From contig NZ_FNQB01000006.1 of the NCBI RefSeq assembly GCF_900107455.1, forward strand, positions 62,001-126,000: a stretch of 64,000 nt of DNA. The letters are read 5' to 3'. This stretch comes from Asanoa ishikariensis. GTDB lineage: Bacteria > Actinomycetota > Actinomycetes > Mycobacteriales > Micromonosporaceae. Below the pieces are notes generated by a model. It saw only the letters and a list, made by a program, of their open reading frames with translations, did not search any database and was not told where the DNA came from. Both the position numbers and the translations under genes were made by a program. The number at the start of each line of letters is the position of its first letter. Within the stretch, counting starts at the first letter, position 1. Positions 55,461 to 64,000 of the stretch are shown here, one piece after another.

Positions 55461-55962
55461 CGGACTCGGCACGGCGGAGCACGACGTCGACGCCGAGCCC
55501 GGTCGCGACCTCGGTGAGCCGCCGTTCGGTCGACTCGGCCGTGCCCGGTGGCAGCTCCACCTCGGCGACCAGCACGTAGAGCGGGCCGGCCAGTCGGGTG
55601 GTCAGATCGGTGATGTTGCCGCCGGCGTCGGCCACCACCCGCGTCACCTCGGCGACGATGCCGAGCCGGTCGGCGCCGTGCACGCTGAGCACGTAGGGCT
55701 CCCCCGTCGGCTCCGTGCTCTCCTCCGGCCCGACCGCCCGCACCGTGGCCAGCAGCCGGCCGCGCACCGCCACCGGGTTCAGTGCCGCCTCCACGTCGGC
55801 GGCGTCGGGGCCGGTGCAGACCAGGGTCATCGCGAAGTGCCCGCGCAGCCGGGTCATCGTCGAGTCAGTGAGGTTGGCGCCGAGGCCGGCCAGCACGCCG
55901 GCGACGTCGGCCACGATGCCGGGTCGGTCACGGCCGAGGACGGTGATCGCTAGCTCCTCCAC
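55450..55962 (-). CDS. Two-ACT-domain protein (GcvR-like)
   Basis: This 170-residue protein has two ACT domains: LAITVLGRDRPGIVADVAGVLAGLGAN (1-75) and YVLSVHGADRLGIVAEVTRVVADAGGN (90-165). The order matches GcvR-like or glycine-cleavage-regulator proteins that sense amino acids. No DNA-binding domain is present. The GTG start at 55962 avoids overlap with the divergent mutY. It overlaps def, so the pair is co-transcribed, an arrangement I do not know a reason for. Confidence 0.82.
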   Translation of the reverse strand: MEELAITVLGRDRPGIVADVAGVLAGLGANLTDSTMTRLRGHFAMTLVCTGPDAADVEAALNPVAVRGRLLATVRAVGPEESTEPTGEPYVLSVHGADRLGIVAEVTRVVADAGGNITDLTTRLAGPLYVLVAEVELPPGTAESTERRLTEVATGLGVDVVLRRAESDVL

Positions 55963-56029
55963 CCGAGAGAGTCTGCCCGATTCCCACCCCGTACGGAGGT
56001 CGGCGCGCGGCGTGGCAGGATCGCTCATC

Positions 56030-56911
56030 ATGGCCGAGGAAAGCGTCGCCGCCGCCGCGATTCGCTGGTTCGACGCCAACGCGCGCGACCTGCCGTGGCG
56101 GCATCCGGACGCCGGTGCCTGGGCGATCCTGGTCAGTGAGGTCATGCTCCAACAGACGCCGGTCGTTCGGGTGCTGCCGGCCTACGAGGCGTGGCTGACC
56201 CGCTGGCCTACGCCCGCCGCGCTGGCCGCTGACGAGCCAGGTGAGGCGATCCGGATGTGGGGCCGCCTGGGCTACCCGCGCCGGGCGCTGCGGCTGCACG
56301 AGTGCGCGACCGCGATCGCGCAGCGGCACGCCGGTGTGGTTCCCGACGACCTCGACCTGCTGCTGGCGCTGCCCGGTGTCGGTGCCTACACCGCACGAGC
56401 GGTGGCCGCCTTCGCGTACGGGCAGCGGCAGCCGGTCGTCGACACCAACGTCCGCCGGTTCGTCGCCCGGGCGGTGGACGGGCTGGCCGACGGCGGGCAC
56501 GCGACGCGCCCGGCCGACCTCGTCGCGACCGCTGCCCTGCTGCCGGACGAGCCGGCCGTGGCGGCCCGGGCCAGCGCCGCCTTCATGGAGCTCGGCGCTG
56601 TGGTCTGTGTGGCCCGGTCGCCGCGCTGCACGATCTGCCCGATGGTCGAGCGCTGCGCCTGGCGGGCCGCCGGTCGCCCGGCGCTGGACGGGCCCAGCCG
56701 CCGCCCGCAGACCTACGCCGGCACGGACCGCCAGGTCCGTGGACTGCTGCTGGCCGTGCTCCGGGAAGCCGTCGGGCCGGTGCCGCGGGCGCGGCTGGAC
56801 GTCGTCTGGCCGGAGGAGACTCAGCGCGACCGCGCCCTGCGGGGGCTGATCGACGACGGCCTGGTGGATCCGCTCCCCGACGATCTGTTCGCCCTGCCCA
56901 GCGGCGGATGA
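56030..56911 (+). CDS. mutY: A/G-specific adenine glycosylase
   Basis: This 293-residue base-excision enzyme removes A opposite 8-oxoG. It has the HhH LPGVGAYTARAV, catalytic Asp in VVDTNVRRF, Glu/Gln region EVMLQQTPV and the 4Fe-4S ligands C-x6-C-x2-C-x5-C ending in VERC. The C-terminal MutT-like domain of other MutYs is missing; instead about 65 residues with winged-helix character follow. This truncated form is common in actinobacteria. Divergent from the ACT gene. Confidence 0.93.
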   Translation: MAEESVAAAAIRWFDANARDLPWRHPDAGAWAILVSEVMLQQTPVVRVLPAYEAWLTRWPTPAALAADEPGEAIRMWGRLGYPRRALRLHECATAIAQRHAGVVPDDLDLLLALPGVGAYTARAVAAFAYGQRQPVVDTNVRRFVARAVDGLADGGHATRPADLVATAALLPDEPAVAARASAAFMELGAVVCVARSPRCTICPMVERCAWRAAGRPALDGPSRRPQTYAGTDRQVRGLLLAVLREAVGPVPRARLDVVWPEETQRDRALRGLIDDGLVDPLPDDLFALPSGG

Positions 56912-56915
56912 ACGA

Positions 56916-56945
56916 AAAGGCCCGGCGCGTTCGCGCCGGGCCTTT
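56916..56945. terminator. Bidirectional terminator between mutY and clpC
   Basis: A perfect 14-bp stem (AAAGGCCCGGCGCG and complement) with a TT loop, flanked by AAAA and TTT, lies between the two convergent genes. Confidence 0.9.
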
Positions 56946-56960
56946 CGCTATCGCACTTTG

Positions 56961-59483
56961 TCAGTCGGTGGCTTCGGCCGCACCGAGGTCGGCCGGCACC
57001 GCATCGGGCACCTCGGCCGGCTTCTCAGCGCCGCTGAACACCAGCTTCGACTTCTCGACGTTCTCCGGGTCGCCCTCGCAGTCGACCACGACGATCTGAC
57101 CGGGCTTCAGCTCGTTGAAGAGGATCCGCTCGGACAGGTTGTCCTCGATGTCGCGCTGGATGGTGCGGCGCAGCGGCCGGGCACCCAGCACCGGGTCGAA
57201 GCCCTTCTTCGCCAGGTACTTCTTGGCGTTGTCGGTCAACTCCAGGCCCATGTCCTTGTTGCGCAACTGGGTCTCGATGCGCTGGATCATGATGTCGACG
57301 ATCGAAAGGATCTCGATCTCGGTCAACTGGTGGAAGACGATCGTGTCGTCGATCCGGTTGAGGAACTCAGGCCGGAAGTGCTGCTTGAGCTCGTCGTTGA
57401 CCTTCTGCTTCATCCGCTCGTAGTTCGACTCGGAGTCTTCCGACGCCTGGAAGCCCAGCGAGACCGCCTTGGCGACGTCACGCGTGCCCAGGTTGGTGGT
57501 CAGGATGATCACCGTGTTCTTGAAGTCGACGATGCGACCCTGACCGTCGGTCAGGCGACCGTCCTCCAAGATCTGGAGCAGCGTGTTGAAGACGTCCGGG
57601 TGGGCCTTCTCGATCTCGTCGAAGAGGACCACCGAGAACGGCCGACGGCGCACCTTCTCGGTGAGCTGGCCGCCCTCGTCGTAGCCCACGTAGCCGGGAG
57701 GCGCACCGACGAGGCGGGACACCGTGTAGCGGTCGTGGAACTCCGACATGTCGAGCTGGATCAGCGCGTCCTCGCTGCCGAAGAGGAACTCGGCGAGCGC
57801 CTTGGACAGCTCGGTCTTACCGACACCGGACGGGCCGGCGAAGATGAACGAGCCGGACGGGCGCTTCGGGTCCTTGAGGCCGGCCCGGGTGCGCCGGATG
57901 GCCTTGGACACGGCCTTGACCGAGTCTTCCTGGCCGACGACCCGCTTGTGCAGCTCGTCCTCCATGCGCAGCAGTCGAGCGGTCTCTTCCTCGGTCAGCT
58001 TGTAGACCGGGATGCCGGTCCAGTTGGCCAGGACCTCGGCGATCTGCTCGTCGTCGACCTCGCTGACGACGTCGAGGTCGCCGGCCTTCCACTCCTTCTC
58101 CCGCTGGGCCTTCTGCCCGAGGAGCTGCTTCTCCTTGTCGCGGAGCTGCGCGGCCCGCTCGAAGTCTTGCGCGTCGATCGCGGACTCCTTGTCGCGACGG
58201 ACCTGGGCGATCCGCTCGTCGAAGTCACGCAGGTCTGGCGGCGCGGTCATCCGGCGGATGCGCATCCGGGCGCCTGCCTCGTCGATCAGGTCGATCGCCT
58301 TGTCAGGCAGGAAGCGGTCGGAGATGTAGCGGTCGGCGAGCGTCGCCGCGGCGACCAGAGCGGCGTCGGTGATCGACACGCGGTGGTGCGCCTCGTAGCG
58401 GTCGCGCAGGCCCTTGAGGATCTCGATGGTGTGCGCCAGCGAAGGCTCACCCACCTGGATCGGCTGGAACCGGCGCTCGAGCGCGGCGTCCTTCTCGAGG
58501 TGCTTGCGGTATTCGTCGAGCGTCGTCGCGCCGATCGTCTGCAGCTCGCCCCGGGCCAGCATCGGCTTCAGGATCGAGGCGGCGTCGATCGCGCCCTCGG
58601 CGGCACCCGCACCCACCAGGGTGTGGATCTCGTCGATGAACAGGATGATGTCGCCGCGGGTGCGGATCTCCTTGAGCACCTTCTTGAGGCGCTCCTCGAA
58701 GTCACCGCGGTAGCGGGAACCGGCGACCAGCGCGCCCAGGTCAAGCGTGTAGAGCTGCTTGTCCTTGAGCGTCTCGGGCACCTCGCCCTTGATGATCCGC
58801 TGGGACAGGCCCTCGACGACCGCCGTCTTGCCGACGCCGGGCTCACCGATCAGGACCGGGTTGTTCTTGGTGCGGCGGGAGAGCACCTGCATCACCCGCT
58901 CGATCTCCTTCTCACGCCCGATGACCGGGTCGAGCTTGCCCTCGCGGGCGGCCTGGGTGAGGTTGCGGCCGAACTGGTCGAGCACGAGGCTCGTCGACGG
59001 CGCGGCCTCGCCCGGGGTGGCGCCGGCAGCAGCCGGCTCCTTGCCCTGGTAGCCGGAGAGGAGCTGGATGACCTGCTGGCGGACCCGGTTGAGGTCGGCG
59101 CCGAGCTTGACCAGCACCTGGGCGGCGACGCCCTCACCCTCACGGATCAGCCCGAGCAGGATGTGCTCCGTGCCGATGTAGTTGTGACCGAGCTGCAACG
59201 CTTCGCGCAGCGAAAGCTCGAGCACCTTCTTGGCCCGCGGCGTGAACGGGATGTGCCCGCTCGGCGCCTGCTGACCCTGGCCGATGATCTCTTCGACCTG
59301 CTGGCGGACGCCTTCCAGGGAGATACCGAGACTCTCCAGCGCCTTCGCCGCGACACCCTCACCCTCGTGGATGAGGCCGAGCAGGATGTGCTCAGTGCCG
59401 ATGTAGTTGTGGTTGAGCATCCGGGCTTCTTCTTGAGCCAGGACGACAACCCGTCGCGCTCGGTCGGTGAACCGCTCGAACAT
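56961..59483 (-). CDS. clpC: ATP-dependent Clp protease unfoldase
   Basis: This 840-residue HSP100 has two Clp_N repeats ([21 protein letters not shown], then [14 protein letters not shown]), AAA-1 with [10 protein letters not shown] and [14 protein letters not shown], a UVR-containing middle domain, and AAA-2 with [12 protein letters not shown], ending in a C-terminal acidic tail. It loads substrates into ClpP. ATG 59483 has GAGGGC upstream; the longer frame adds residues without similarity. It probably belongs to the ClgR regulon: a GTTCGC-N5-GCG box lies 215 bp upstream. Confidence 0.97.
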   Translation of the reverse strand: MFERFTDRARRVVVLAQEEARMLNHNYIGTEHILLGLIHEGEGVAAKALESLGISLEGVRQQVEEIIGQGQQAPSGHIPFTPRAKKVLELSLREALQLGHNYIGTEHILLGLIREGEGVAAQVLVKLGADLNRVRQQVIQLLSGYQGKEPAAAGATPGEAAPSTSLVLDQFGRNLTQAAREGKLDPVIGREKEIERVMQVLSRRTKNNPVLIGEPGVGKTAVVEGLSQRIIKGEVPETLKDKQLYTLDLGALVAGSRYRGDFEERLKKVLKEIRTRGDIILFIDEIHTLVGAGAAEGAIDAASILKPMLARGELQTIGATTLDEYRKHLEKDAALERRFQPIQVGEPSLAHTIEILKGLRDRYEAHHRVSITDAALVAAATLADRYISDRFLPDKAIDLIDEAGARMRIRRMTAPPDLRDFDERIAQVRRDKESAIDAQDFERAAQLRDKEKQLLGQKAQREKEWKAGDLDVVSEVDDEQIAEVLANWTGIPVYKLTEEETARLLRMEDELHKRVVGQEDSVKAVSKAIRRTRAGLKDPKRPSGSFIFAGPSGVGKTELSKALAEFLFGSEDALIQLDMSEFHDRYTVSRLVGAPPGYVGYDEGGQLTEKVRRRPFSVVLFDEIEKAHPDVFNTLLQILEDGRLTDGQGRIVDFKNTVIILTTNLGTRDVAKAVSLGFQASEDSESNYERMKQKVNDELKQHFRPEFLNRIDDTIVFHQLTEIEILSIVDIMIQRIETQLRNKDMGLELTDNAKKYLAKKGFDPVLGARPLRRTIQRDIEDNLSERILFNELKPGQIVVVDCEGDPENVEKSKLVFSGAEKPAEVPDAVPADLGAAEATD

Positions 59484-59877
59484 GCCCTCGTGCTCCTCAC
59501 GTGCCGTGCGCCTGAGTCTGGCCGGACCAGCGACTTGGCGGAACCAACGCACAGTCGCCTGGGGAAGACGCCTGCGCACCCTCACTCTATCGCCGCGGGC
59601 GCGGTCAGCTACGGCCGTGCGCGCCGGACTGACCCCTGTCCGCGACGTATCTGCCAACTCTGCACGCTTATCGGGTGTTCCCGGGTAGGAACGTCTACGC
59701 GCAGAGCGAACACGACGAGGTTGTGATTCATGAAGATCAAGAGCGTTCGGTGTGACAGAGGACCGGTATCAGGCCCACAAACCCGGACAAACGCCTAAAG
59801 CGCCGGCCGGGGCGGGGACGGCCGACCGCGTGGTGCGGCCGACAGGGAGGAGCCCCCGCCCAGCGAGCGTTTCCTGC
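59484..59877. other. 394-bp intergenic region upstream of clpC
   Basis: No gene is supported. It contains the clpC promoter region: a TAGAGT hexamer near 59585 on the minus strand, and the ClgR-type box at 59698-59711. The part beside lsr2 (59800-59877) has CGGCCGAC direct repeats that may help end the lsr2 transcript. Confidence 0.5.
59698..59711 (-). promoter_or_regulatory. ClgR-type box upstream of clpC
   Basis: On the minus strand GTTCGC-TCTGC-GCG matches the streptomycete ClgR operator GTTCGC-N5-GCG exactly and the corynebacterial consensus nearly. ClgR activates clp genes, so this suggests stress-dependent activation of clpC. Confidence 0.6.
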
Positions 59878-60228
59878 CTAACGACCGGCCTTCGCGTGGT
59901 ACTCGTCGACGATCTCCTGCGGGATCCGGCCCCGGTCGGAGATGTCTTTGCCTTCCTTCTTTGCCCAGGCGCGAATGGCCTTGTTCTGCTCACGGTCGGC
60001 GGCAGCACCACCACGACCACGAGCCGCGCGCCCGCCAACCACAACCCCGCCCCGGCCAACCTTGGAGCCGGCCGCCAGGTAGGGCGCGATTGCGTTACGC
60101 AATTTGTCGGCGTTCTTCTTCGAGAGGTCGATCTCGTACTGAACACCGTCGAGGGCGAACTTCACCGTCTCATCGGCGTCGCCACCGTCGATGTCATCGA
60201 CCAGCTTGTGAATGATCTGCTTGGCCAC
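59878..60228 (-). CDS. lsr2: Lsr2 nucleoid-associated protein
   Basis: This 116-residue DNA-bridging protein matches Lsr2: N-terminal dimerisation domain (AKQIIHKLVDDIDGG then VQYEIDLSKKNADKLRN), basic linker, and C-terminal AT-hook-like helix pair with KAIRAWAKKEGKDISDRGRIP, carrying the RGR DNA-binding motif. It silences AT-rich, often foreign, DNA. The GTG start has AGGA nine bases upstream. Monocistronic; the upstream region is relatively AT-rich, which would permit autoregulation. Confidence 0.96.
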   Translation of the reverse strand: MAKQIIHKLVDDIDGGDADETVKFALDGVQYEIDLSKKNADKLRNAIAPYLAAGSKVGRGGVVVGGRAARGRGGAAADREQNKAIRAWAKKEGKDISDRGRIPQEIVDEYHAKAGR

Positions 60229-60663
60229 GGGCCGTTGTCCTTTCGCGCGGTCCCTCCCACAAACAAGAGCACAATAGCCCGTTCGGCGCGCGATCCGTCA
60301 ATAGGACGGCAAAATCAAGGGCCGAGTCTTGCTTTTTCGTTAATTCGTCAGCCCGGGCCGGGCACTGCGTTTCCGATTGCACGACAGAGCGTGGTTGATT
60401 CGCGCCGCCGCAGTGAACGGAGCCGCCATCCACGCGCGCGGCCTCCGCGAACCCGCCGATCGCGAGTTGTTGTTAGGCGCGTCACGCTCTGATCGGAATC
60501 TCGTGGATCGGACCACCCCGGCACGCGTCGTGATGGCGGACGGCGAGGTACCGACCACCCGTACGGGTGCCCACCGAATCGTGCCCACCCATTGACGTCG
60601 CTGGAGGAGCAGTGGCCGACACATTGCCGTCGGTCACGAATAGCTGCGGTACGCTGCGCCGCG
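60229..60663. other. 435-bp intergenic region between lsr2 and a methyltransferase
   Basis: I see no convincing gene. It contains an AT-rich stretch at about 60320-60345 (CTTTTTCGTTAATTCGTC), unusual here, which could be an Lsr2 site and the lsr2 promoter region. A possible 72-residue frame at 60377-60595 on the plus strand has no RBS or coding-like composition. Confidence 0.5.
60650..60655 (+). promoter_or_regulatory. -10 hexamer of the methyltransferase gene
   Basis: TACGCT lies eight bases before the ATG at 60664 and no ribosome-binding site is seen, so the transcript may be leaderless. Confidence 0.35.
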
Positions 60664-61404
60664 ATGGATGCCAAGAAGCGCAAGGCGCTGTCCTTCGGCG
60701 CGGTCGCCGTGCAGTACGACCGATTCCGCCCGCCGTATCCGCGTGCGGCGCTCGAATGGGCGGTCGGCGGACCGGCACCACGCCGGGTGGTAGACCTCGG
60801 CGCCGGCACCGGCATACTCACCCGCGGCCTGATCGCCGCCGGCTACGAGGTGACTGCCGTCGAACCCGATCCGGAAATGCGCGCGCAACTGGCCGCCGCG
60901 ACCCACGGCCGAACCGCGTTGGCGGGCAGCGCCGAAGACATTCCATTACCGGACAGAAGTGTCGACGCCGTGATCGCGGGTCAGGCATACCACTGGTTCG
61001 ATCCGGATGTGGCACACGCCGAAGCGGCCCGCGTGCTGCGCCCCGGTGGCTATTTCGCCGCCGTCTGGAACCTGCGTGACCGGCGGGAACCCTGGGTCGC
61101 GGCACTCGACGAGATCACCACTGCCGCGGGTGACCAGGAACACGACCGACCCACCTCGTTCGGGGCCGCGTACGCCGCGGTCGAGCACCGGGAATTCACC
61201 CACGAGACGTCGCTCACCGGCGCCCAACTGGTGGAAATGATGACTACCCGCTCCTATTACCTGACCGCGGAGCCGGACGTTCGGAAACGCTTCGAGGCGG
61301 AACTGACCGACCTCGCCGAGACGCATCCCGACCTCGCCGGGCGGGATTCCTTCCCGCTGCCCTACCAGACGGTCGTCTACCGGGCGTCGACGTTGCGCTC
61401 GTAG
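60664..61404 (+). CDS. Class I SAM-dependent methyltransferase
   Basis: This 246-residue enzyme has FGAVAVQYDRFRPPYP at the start, motif I VVDLGAGTGILTRGL, VTAVEPDPEM (acidic loop), motif IV VIAGQAYHWFDPD and VLRPGGYFAAVWN. The QAYHW variant places it among UbiE-like or Tam-like small-molecule methyltransferases. Substrate unknown. ATG 60664 lies eight bases behind TACGCT. Its stop overlaps the convergent coaX by 28 bp. Confidence 0.85.
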   Translation: MDAKKRKALSFGAVAVQYDRFRPPYPRAALEWAVGGPAPRRVVDLGAGTGILTRGLIAAGYEVTAVEPDPEMRAQLAAATHGRTALAGSAEDIPLPDRSVDAVIAGQAYHWFDPDVAHAEAARVLRPGGYFAAVWNLRDRREPWVAALDEITTAAGDQEHDRPTSFGAAYAAVEHREFTHETSLTGAQLVEMMTTRSYYLTAEPDVRKRFEAELTDLAETHPDLAGRDSFPLPYQTVVYRASTLRS

Positions 61405-62144
61405 ACCATCCGCAGGCCGATCAGCGTGATCATCGGCTCGTGGTGGGTGATGGTGCGGCATTCGCCGAGCACCACTGGTGCCAGCCCGCCCGTCGCGATC
61501 ACCGCTTTCACCGTGCCGAGCTCCTCGGTCATCCGGTCGACGATGTGGTCGACCTGGCCGGCGAACCCGAAGTAGAGGCCGGACTGCAGGCATTCGACGG
61601 TGTTCTTGCCGATCACCGAGCGCGGTTTGGTCGGCTCGACCTTGCGGAGCTGTGCGGCCCGAGCGGCCAGCGCGTCGAAAGAGATCTCGATGCCGGGCGC
61701 GAACGCGCCGCCGAGGAACTCACCGCGGGCGCTGATCACGTCGAAGTTGGTGGTGGTGCCGAAGTCGACCACGATCGACGGACCCCCGAACAGGGTGTAC
61801 GCCGCCAAGGTGTTGACCACCCGGTCGGAGCCGACCTCCTTGGGGTTGTCGATGGCGAGCTGCACCCCGGTCTTCACACCCGGCTCGACGATCACGTTGG
61901 GCAGGTCGCCGTAGTAACGGGCGAGCATGGTGCGCAACGAGCGCAGCGCGGCCGGCACGGTCGAGCATGCCGCCACCCCGGTGATCTCGACCGCGTCACC
62001 CGCGAGCAGGCCGCGGAACATCAGCCCGAGCTCGTCGGCCGTCGAACGGGCGTCGGTCTTGATCCGCCAGTTGTGCACCAACTTGTCGCCGTCGAACGTG
62101 GCGAGCACCGTGTTGGTGTTACCGATGTCGATGCACAGCAGCAT
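61377..62144 (-). CDS. coaX: Type III pantothenate kinase
   Basis: This 255-residue ASKHA kinase phosphorylates pantothenate, the first step of CoA synthesis. The CIDIGNTNTVL phosphate-1 motif, GSDRVVNTLAAY, IVVDFGTTTNFDVI (phosphate-2) and GGAFAPGIEIS are visible. It needs K+ and is not inhibited by CoA, unlike CoaA. ATG 62144, six bases after nadC, so it is in one operon with nadB-nadC. Confidence 0.95.
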   Translation of the reverse strand: MLLCIDIGNTNTVLATFDGDKLVHNWRIKTDARSTADELGLMFRGLLAGDAVEITGVAACSTVPAALRSLRTMLARYYGDLPNVIVEPGVKTGVQLAIDNPKEVGSDRVVNTLAAYTLFGGPSIVVDFGTTTNFDVISARGEFLGGAFAPGIEISFDALAARAAQLRKVEPTKPRSVIGKNTVECLQSGLYFGFAGQVDHIVDRMTEELGTVKAVIATGGLAPVVLGECRTITHHEPMITLIGLRMVYERNVDAR

Positions 62145-62150
62145 GTGGGG

Positions 62151-63050
62151 TCAGCTCCGGCTCAGGTGCGGCGGGCGAAGATCGAGTGCGATGTCCAAGA
62201 TAGGTGACGAATGCGTCAAGGCCCCTACGGAAAGGTAGTCGACGCCGGTGGCGGCGTACGCCGGTGCGACCTCCAAAGTGAGCCCTCCGGTGGCCTCGAG
62301 CTCCGCCCGGTCACCCACCGCGGCGACCACCTCGCGGAGGACGGCCGTCGACATGTTGTCGCAGAGCAGGAAATCGGCGCCGGTGTCGACGGCCTCGATG
62401 GCCTCCTCGACCGTGGTGACCTCCACCTGCACCGGGACGTCCGGGAAGGCCTCCCGGACCCGGCGGTACGCCTCGGCCACGCTGCCCGCCGCCAGCTTGT
62501 GGTTGTCCTTGATCATGGCGACGTCGTAGAGGCCCATCCGCTTGTTCGTGCCACCGCCGGCCCGCACGGCGTACTTCTCCAACGCCCGTAGCCCCGGTGT
62601 GGTCTTGCGGGTGTCCAGCACCATCGCCTTGGTGCCGGCCAGCGCGTCCGCCCACCGGCGGGTGTGCGTCGCCACCCCGGAGAGGCGGCTGAGCAGGTTG
62701 AGCGCGGTGCGCTCGGCGGTGAGCAGGGTGCGGGTCGGGCCGGTCACGGTGGCCAGCAGATCTCCGGCGGAGACCGCGTCGCCGTCCCGGGCTTTCAGCA
62801 CGATCTCGGGTGTACGCGCACCGGCGAGCGCGAACACCGCGGCCGCGACCGGCAGCCCCGCCAACACGCCGTTGGCCCGGGCCACCACGTCGGCCGTGTC
62901 GACCTGCTCGGCCGGGATGGTCGCCTCGCTGGTCACGTCGCGGTGCGCCGGGCCGAGGTCTTCGTCCAGGGCGCCGCGCACCACCCGCTCGACCTCGGCC
63001 GGGTCGAGCCCCTTGGCCCGCAGGTCATCGGTGATCCACTGCGGCAACAT
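62151..63050 (-). CDS. nadC: Nicotinate-nucleotide pyrophosphorylase (carboxylating)
   Basis: This 299-residue quinolinate phosphoribosyltransferase makes nicotinate mononucleotide. It shows DEDLGPAHRDVTS at the start, ERTALNLLSRLSGVATHT, DTRKTTPGLRALEKYAVRAGGGTNKRMGL (substrate-binding), MIKDNH and EATGGLT. ATG 63050 overlaps the nadB stop (TGATG), so it is translated with it. Standard length. Confidence 0.96.
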   Translation of the reverse strand: MLPQWITDDLRAKGLDPAEVERVVRGALDEDLGPAHRDVTSEATIPAEQVDTADVVARANGVLAGLPVAAAVFALAGARTPEIVLKARDGDAVSAGDLLATVTGPTRTLLTAERTALNLLSRLSGVATHTRRWADALAGTKAMVLDTRKTTPGLRALEKYAVRAGGGTNKRMGLYDVAMIKDNHKLAAGSVAEAYRRVREAFPDVPVQVEVTTVEEAIEAVDTGADFLLCDNMSTAVLREVVAAVGDRAELEATGGLTLEVAPAYAATGVDYLSVGALTHSSPILDIALDLRPPHLSRS

Positions 63051-64000
63051 CACGCCTCCCAGGCGAGGGTCGGGATCCCGGCGCCGTCCAGCGCGGGGAA
63101 CAGGTGGCCGAGCCACTCTTCGCGAGCCGCGGGGAAGTCCTCGCGCCAGTGGCAGCCGCGCGTCTCCTCCCGAGCGGTGGCGGCGGCGACCAGCGCCGCG
63201 GCCACGGTCACCAGGTTGGTCGCCTCCCAGCTCGCGGTCGCCGCGCGGCCGCGGGTGGCGCCCAGCCCGACGATCGTGCCGGTGGTGGCGGCCAGCGAGC
63301 CGGCCGAGCGCAACACCCCGGCGCCCCGGGTCATCGCACGTTGCAGTGCCGGCCGGACTCCCGGGTCGAGCACCCAGGCCGCGCCGGTCGCCGGCGCCGC
63401 CTCGGACTGCTCGGGCAGGTCGCCCGCGATGTGGTCGGCGATCCGCCGGGCGAACACCAGCCCCTCCAGCAACGAGTTGCTGGCCAGCCGGTTGGCGCCG
63501 TGCACGCCGGTGCAGGCCACCTCGCCGCAGGCGTAGAGCCCGGGAATCGAGGTGCGACCGTGCAGGTCCGTGCGGACGCCGCCGCTGGCGTAGTGCGCCG
63601 CCGGTGCGACCGGGATCGGCTCGGTGGCCGGGTCGACGCCCGCGGCCAGGCAGGACGCCACGATCGTCGGGAAACGCCGGGCCAGGAAGTCGCCGCCCAG
63701 GTGCCGGGCGTCGAGGTAGACGTGGTCGGTGCCGTTGGCCAGCATCACCCGGTGGATGCCCTTCGCGACGACGTCGCGCGGGGCGAGCTCGGCCAGGTCG
63801 TGCTGCCCGACCATGAACCGCTTGCCGTCGGCGTCGACCAGGTGGGCGCCCTCGCCGCGCAGCGCTTCGCTGACCAGCGGCTGCTGGGCCCGGCGGTCGT
63901 CACCGCCACCGAGGTAGAGCGCGGTCGGGTGGAACTGCACGAACTCGACGTCGGTCACCTCGGCGCCGGCCCGGATCGCCAGGGCGACACCGTCTCCGGT
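63050..64000 (-). CDS. nadB: L-aspartate oxidase (C-terminal fragment)
   Basis: This is the last 316 codons of NadB, cut by the right edge. The visible part begins at TGDGVALAIRAGAEVTDVE, continues VQFHPTALYLGG, DARHLGGDFLARRFPTIVASC, and PVAPAAHYASGGVRTDLHGRTSIPGLYACGEVACTGVHGANRL, the FAD-binding GEVACTGVHGANRL motif. It makes iminoaspartate for NAD synthesis. It leads the nadB-nadC-coaX operon. Confidence 0.95.
   Translation of the reverse strand, partial: TGDGVALAIRAGAEVTDVEFVQFHPTALYLGGGDDRRAQQPLVSEALRGEGAHLVDADGKRFMVGQHDLAELAPRDVVAKGIHRVMLANGTDHVYLDARHLGGDFLARRFPTIVASCLAAGVDPATEPIPVAPAAHYASGGVRTDLHGRTSIPGLYACGEVACTGVHGANRLASNSLLEGLVFARRIADHIAGDLPEQSEAAPATGAAWVLDPGVRPALQRAMTRGAGVLRSAGSLAATTGTIVGLGATRGRAATASWEATNLVTVAAALVAAATAREETRGCHWREDFPAAREEWLGHLFPALDGAGIPTLAWEA

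Noticed and set aside
59752-60492. A 246-codon plus-strand frame across lsr2
   Set aside because: Antisense to lsr2, with no family motif.
60377-60595. A 72-codon frame between lsr2 and the methyltransferase
   Set aside because: No RBS, no -10 box and composition without coding signal.

Overview
This is a high-GC actinobacterial chromosome segment, most likely from a Micromonosporaceae relative (Micromonospora/Actinoplanes type). Markers are Lsr2, CarD, the RadA-DisA pair, IspD-IspF, ClpC, the nadB-nadC-coaX operon, many GTG starts, stop/start overlaps between co-directional genes, and starts placed 6-8 nt behind a TAnnnT-like -10 hexamer (probable leaderless mRNAs). No rRNA, IS element, prophage, CRISPR array or origin is visible. 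One tRNA gene is present: tRNA-Thr(UGU).

Layout. 0-4.4 kb: an ABC ATPase fragment, then a divergent amino-sugar unit with a DeoR repressor facing a SIS isomerase/deaminase, a ROK kinase and NagA. 4.4-7.2 kb: one large TIR/NB-ARC/TPR (STAND) gene. 7.2-15.2 kb: APC permease, PAP2 phosphatase, secreted serine protease, DUF4032 kinase-like protein, a TrkA-type two-Rossmann channel-like protein, and a disordered secreted protein. 15.2-18.2 kb: methyltransferase, DUF3626, tRNA-Thr, MsiK-type sugar ATPase. 18.2-24.8 kb: an Hsp70/beta-propeller membrane fusion, an esterase-like phytase-family protein, rlmB and cysS. 24.9-31.7 kb: IclR, an AbiEi/DUF559-like protein and LacI, then class II and class I fumarases separated by a DUF1778/GNAT toxin-antitoxin pair. 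31.7-42.3 kb: two propeller membrane proteins, Lrp/AsnC, and a near-complete tyrosine/homogentisate pathway (hppD, aminotransferase, hmgA, fahA, plus an unknown protein coupled to fahA). 42.3-46.6 kb: TPR membrane protein, ispF-ispD-carD, a membrane protein and a 53-residue small protein. 46.7-50.5 kb: type III PKS, acyl-CoA-dehydrogenase-like enzyme, methyltransferase and UbiA prenyltransferase, a probable alkylresorcinol/prenylquinol cluster. 50.6-59.5 kb: lipoprotein, radA, disA, membrane protein, def, ACT protein, mutY, clpC. 59.9-64 kb: lsr2, methyltransferase, coaX, nadC, nadB (cut by the window end).

The strongest leads for new biology are: the lone TIR-STAND-TPR gene (candidate immune sensor); the unknown 291-residue protein translationally coupled to fahA in a tyrosine pathway with no visible maleylacetoacetate isomerase; the GNAT toxin with an extra Phd/YefM-like tail; the Hsp70-membrane-propeller fusion; the CASTOR-like protein without a GYG filter; and the decayed tandem copies of the ispF and rlmB 3' ends. 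Cis elements noted are a perfect 19-bp palindrome before hmgA, a GTTCGC-N5-GCG box before clpC, two consensus DnaA boxes, and a nine-codon uORF overlapping a methyltransferase start.

All calls come from reading the sequence and family knowledge; no database search was run.
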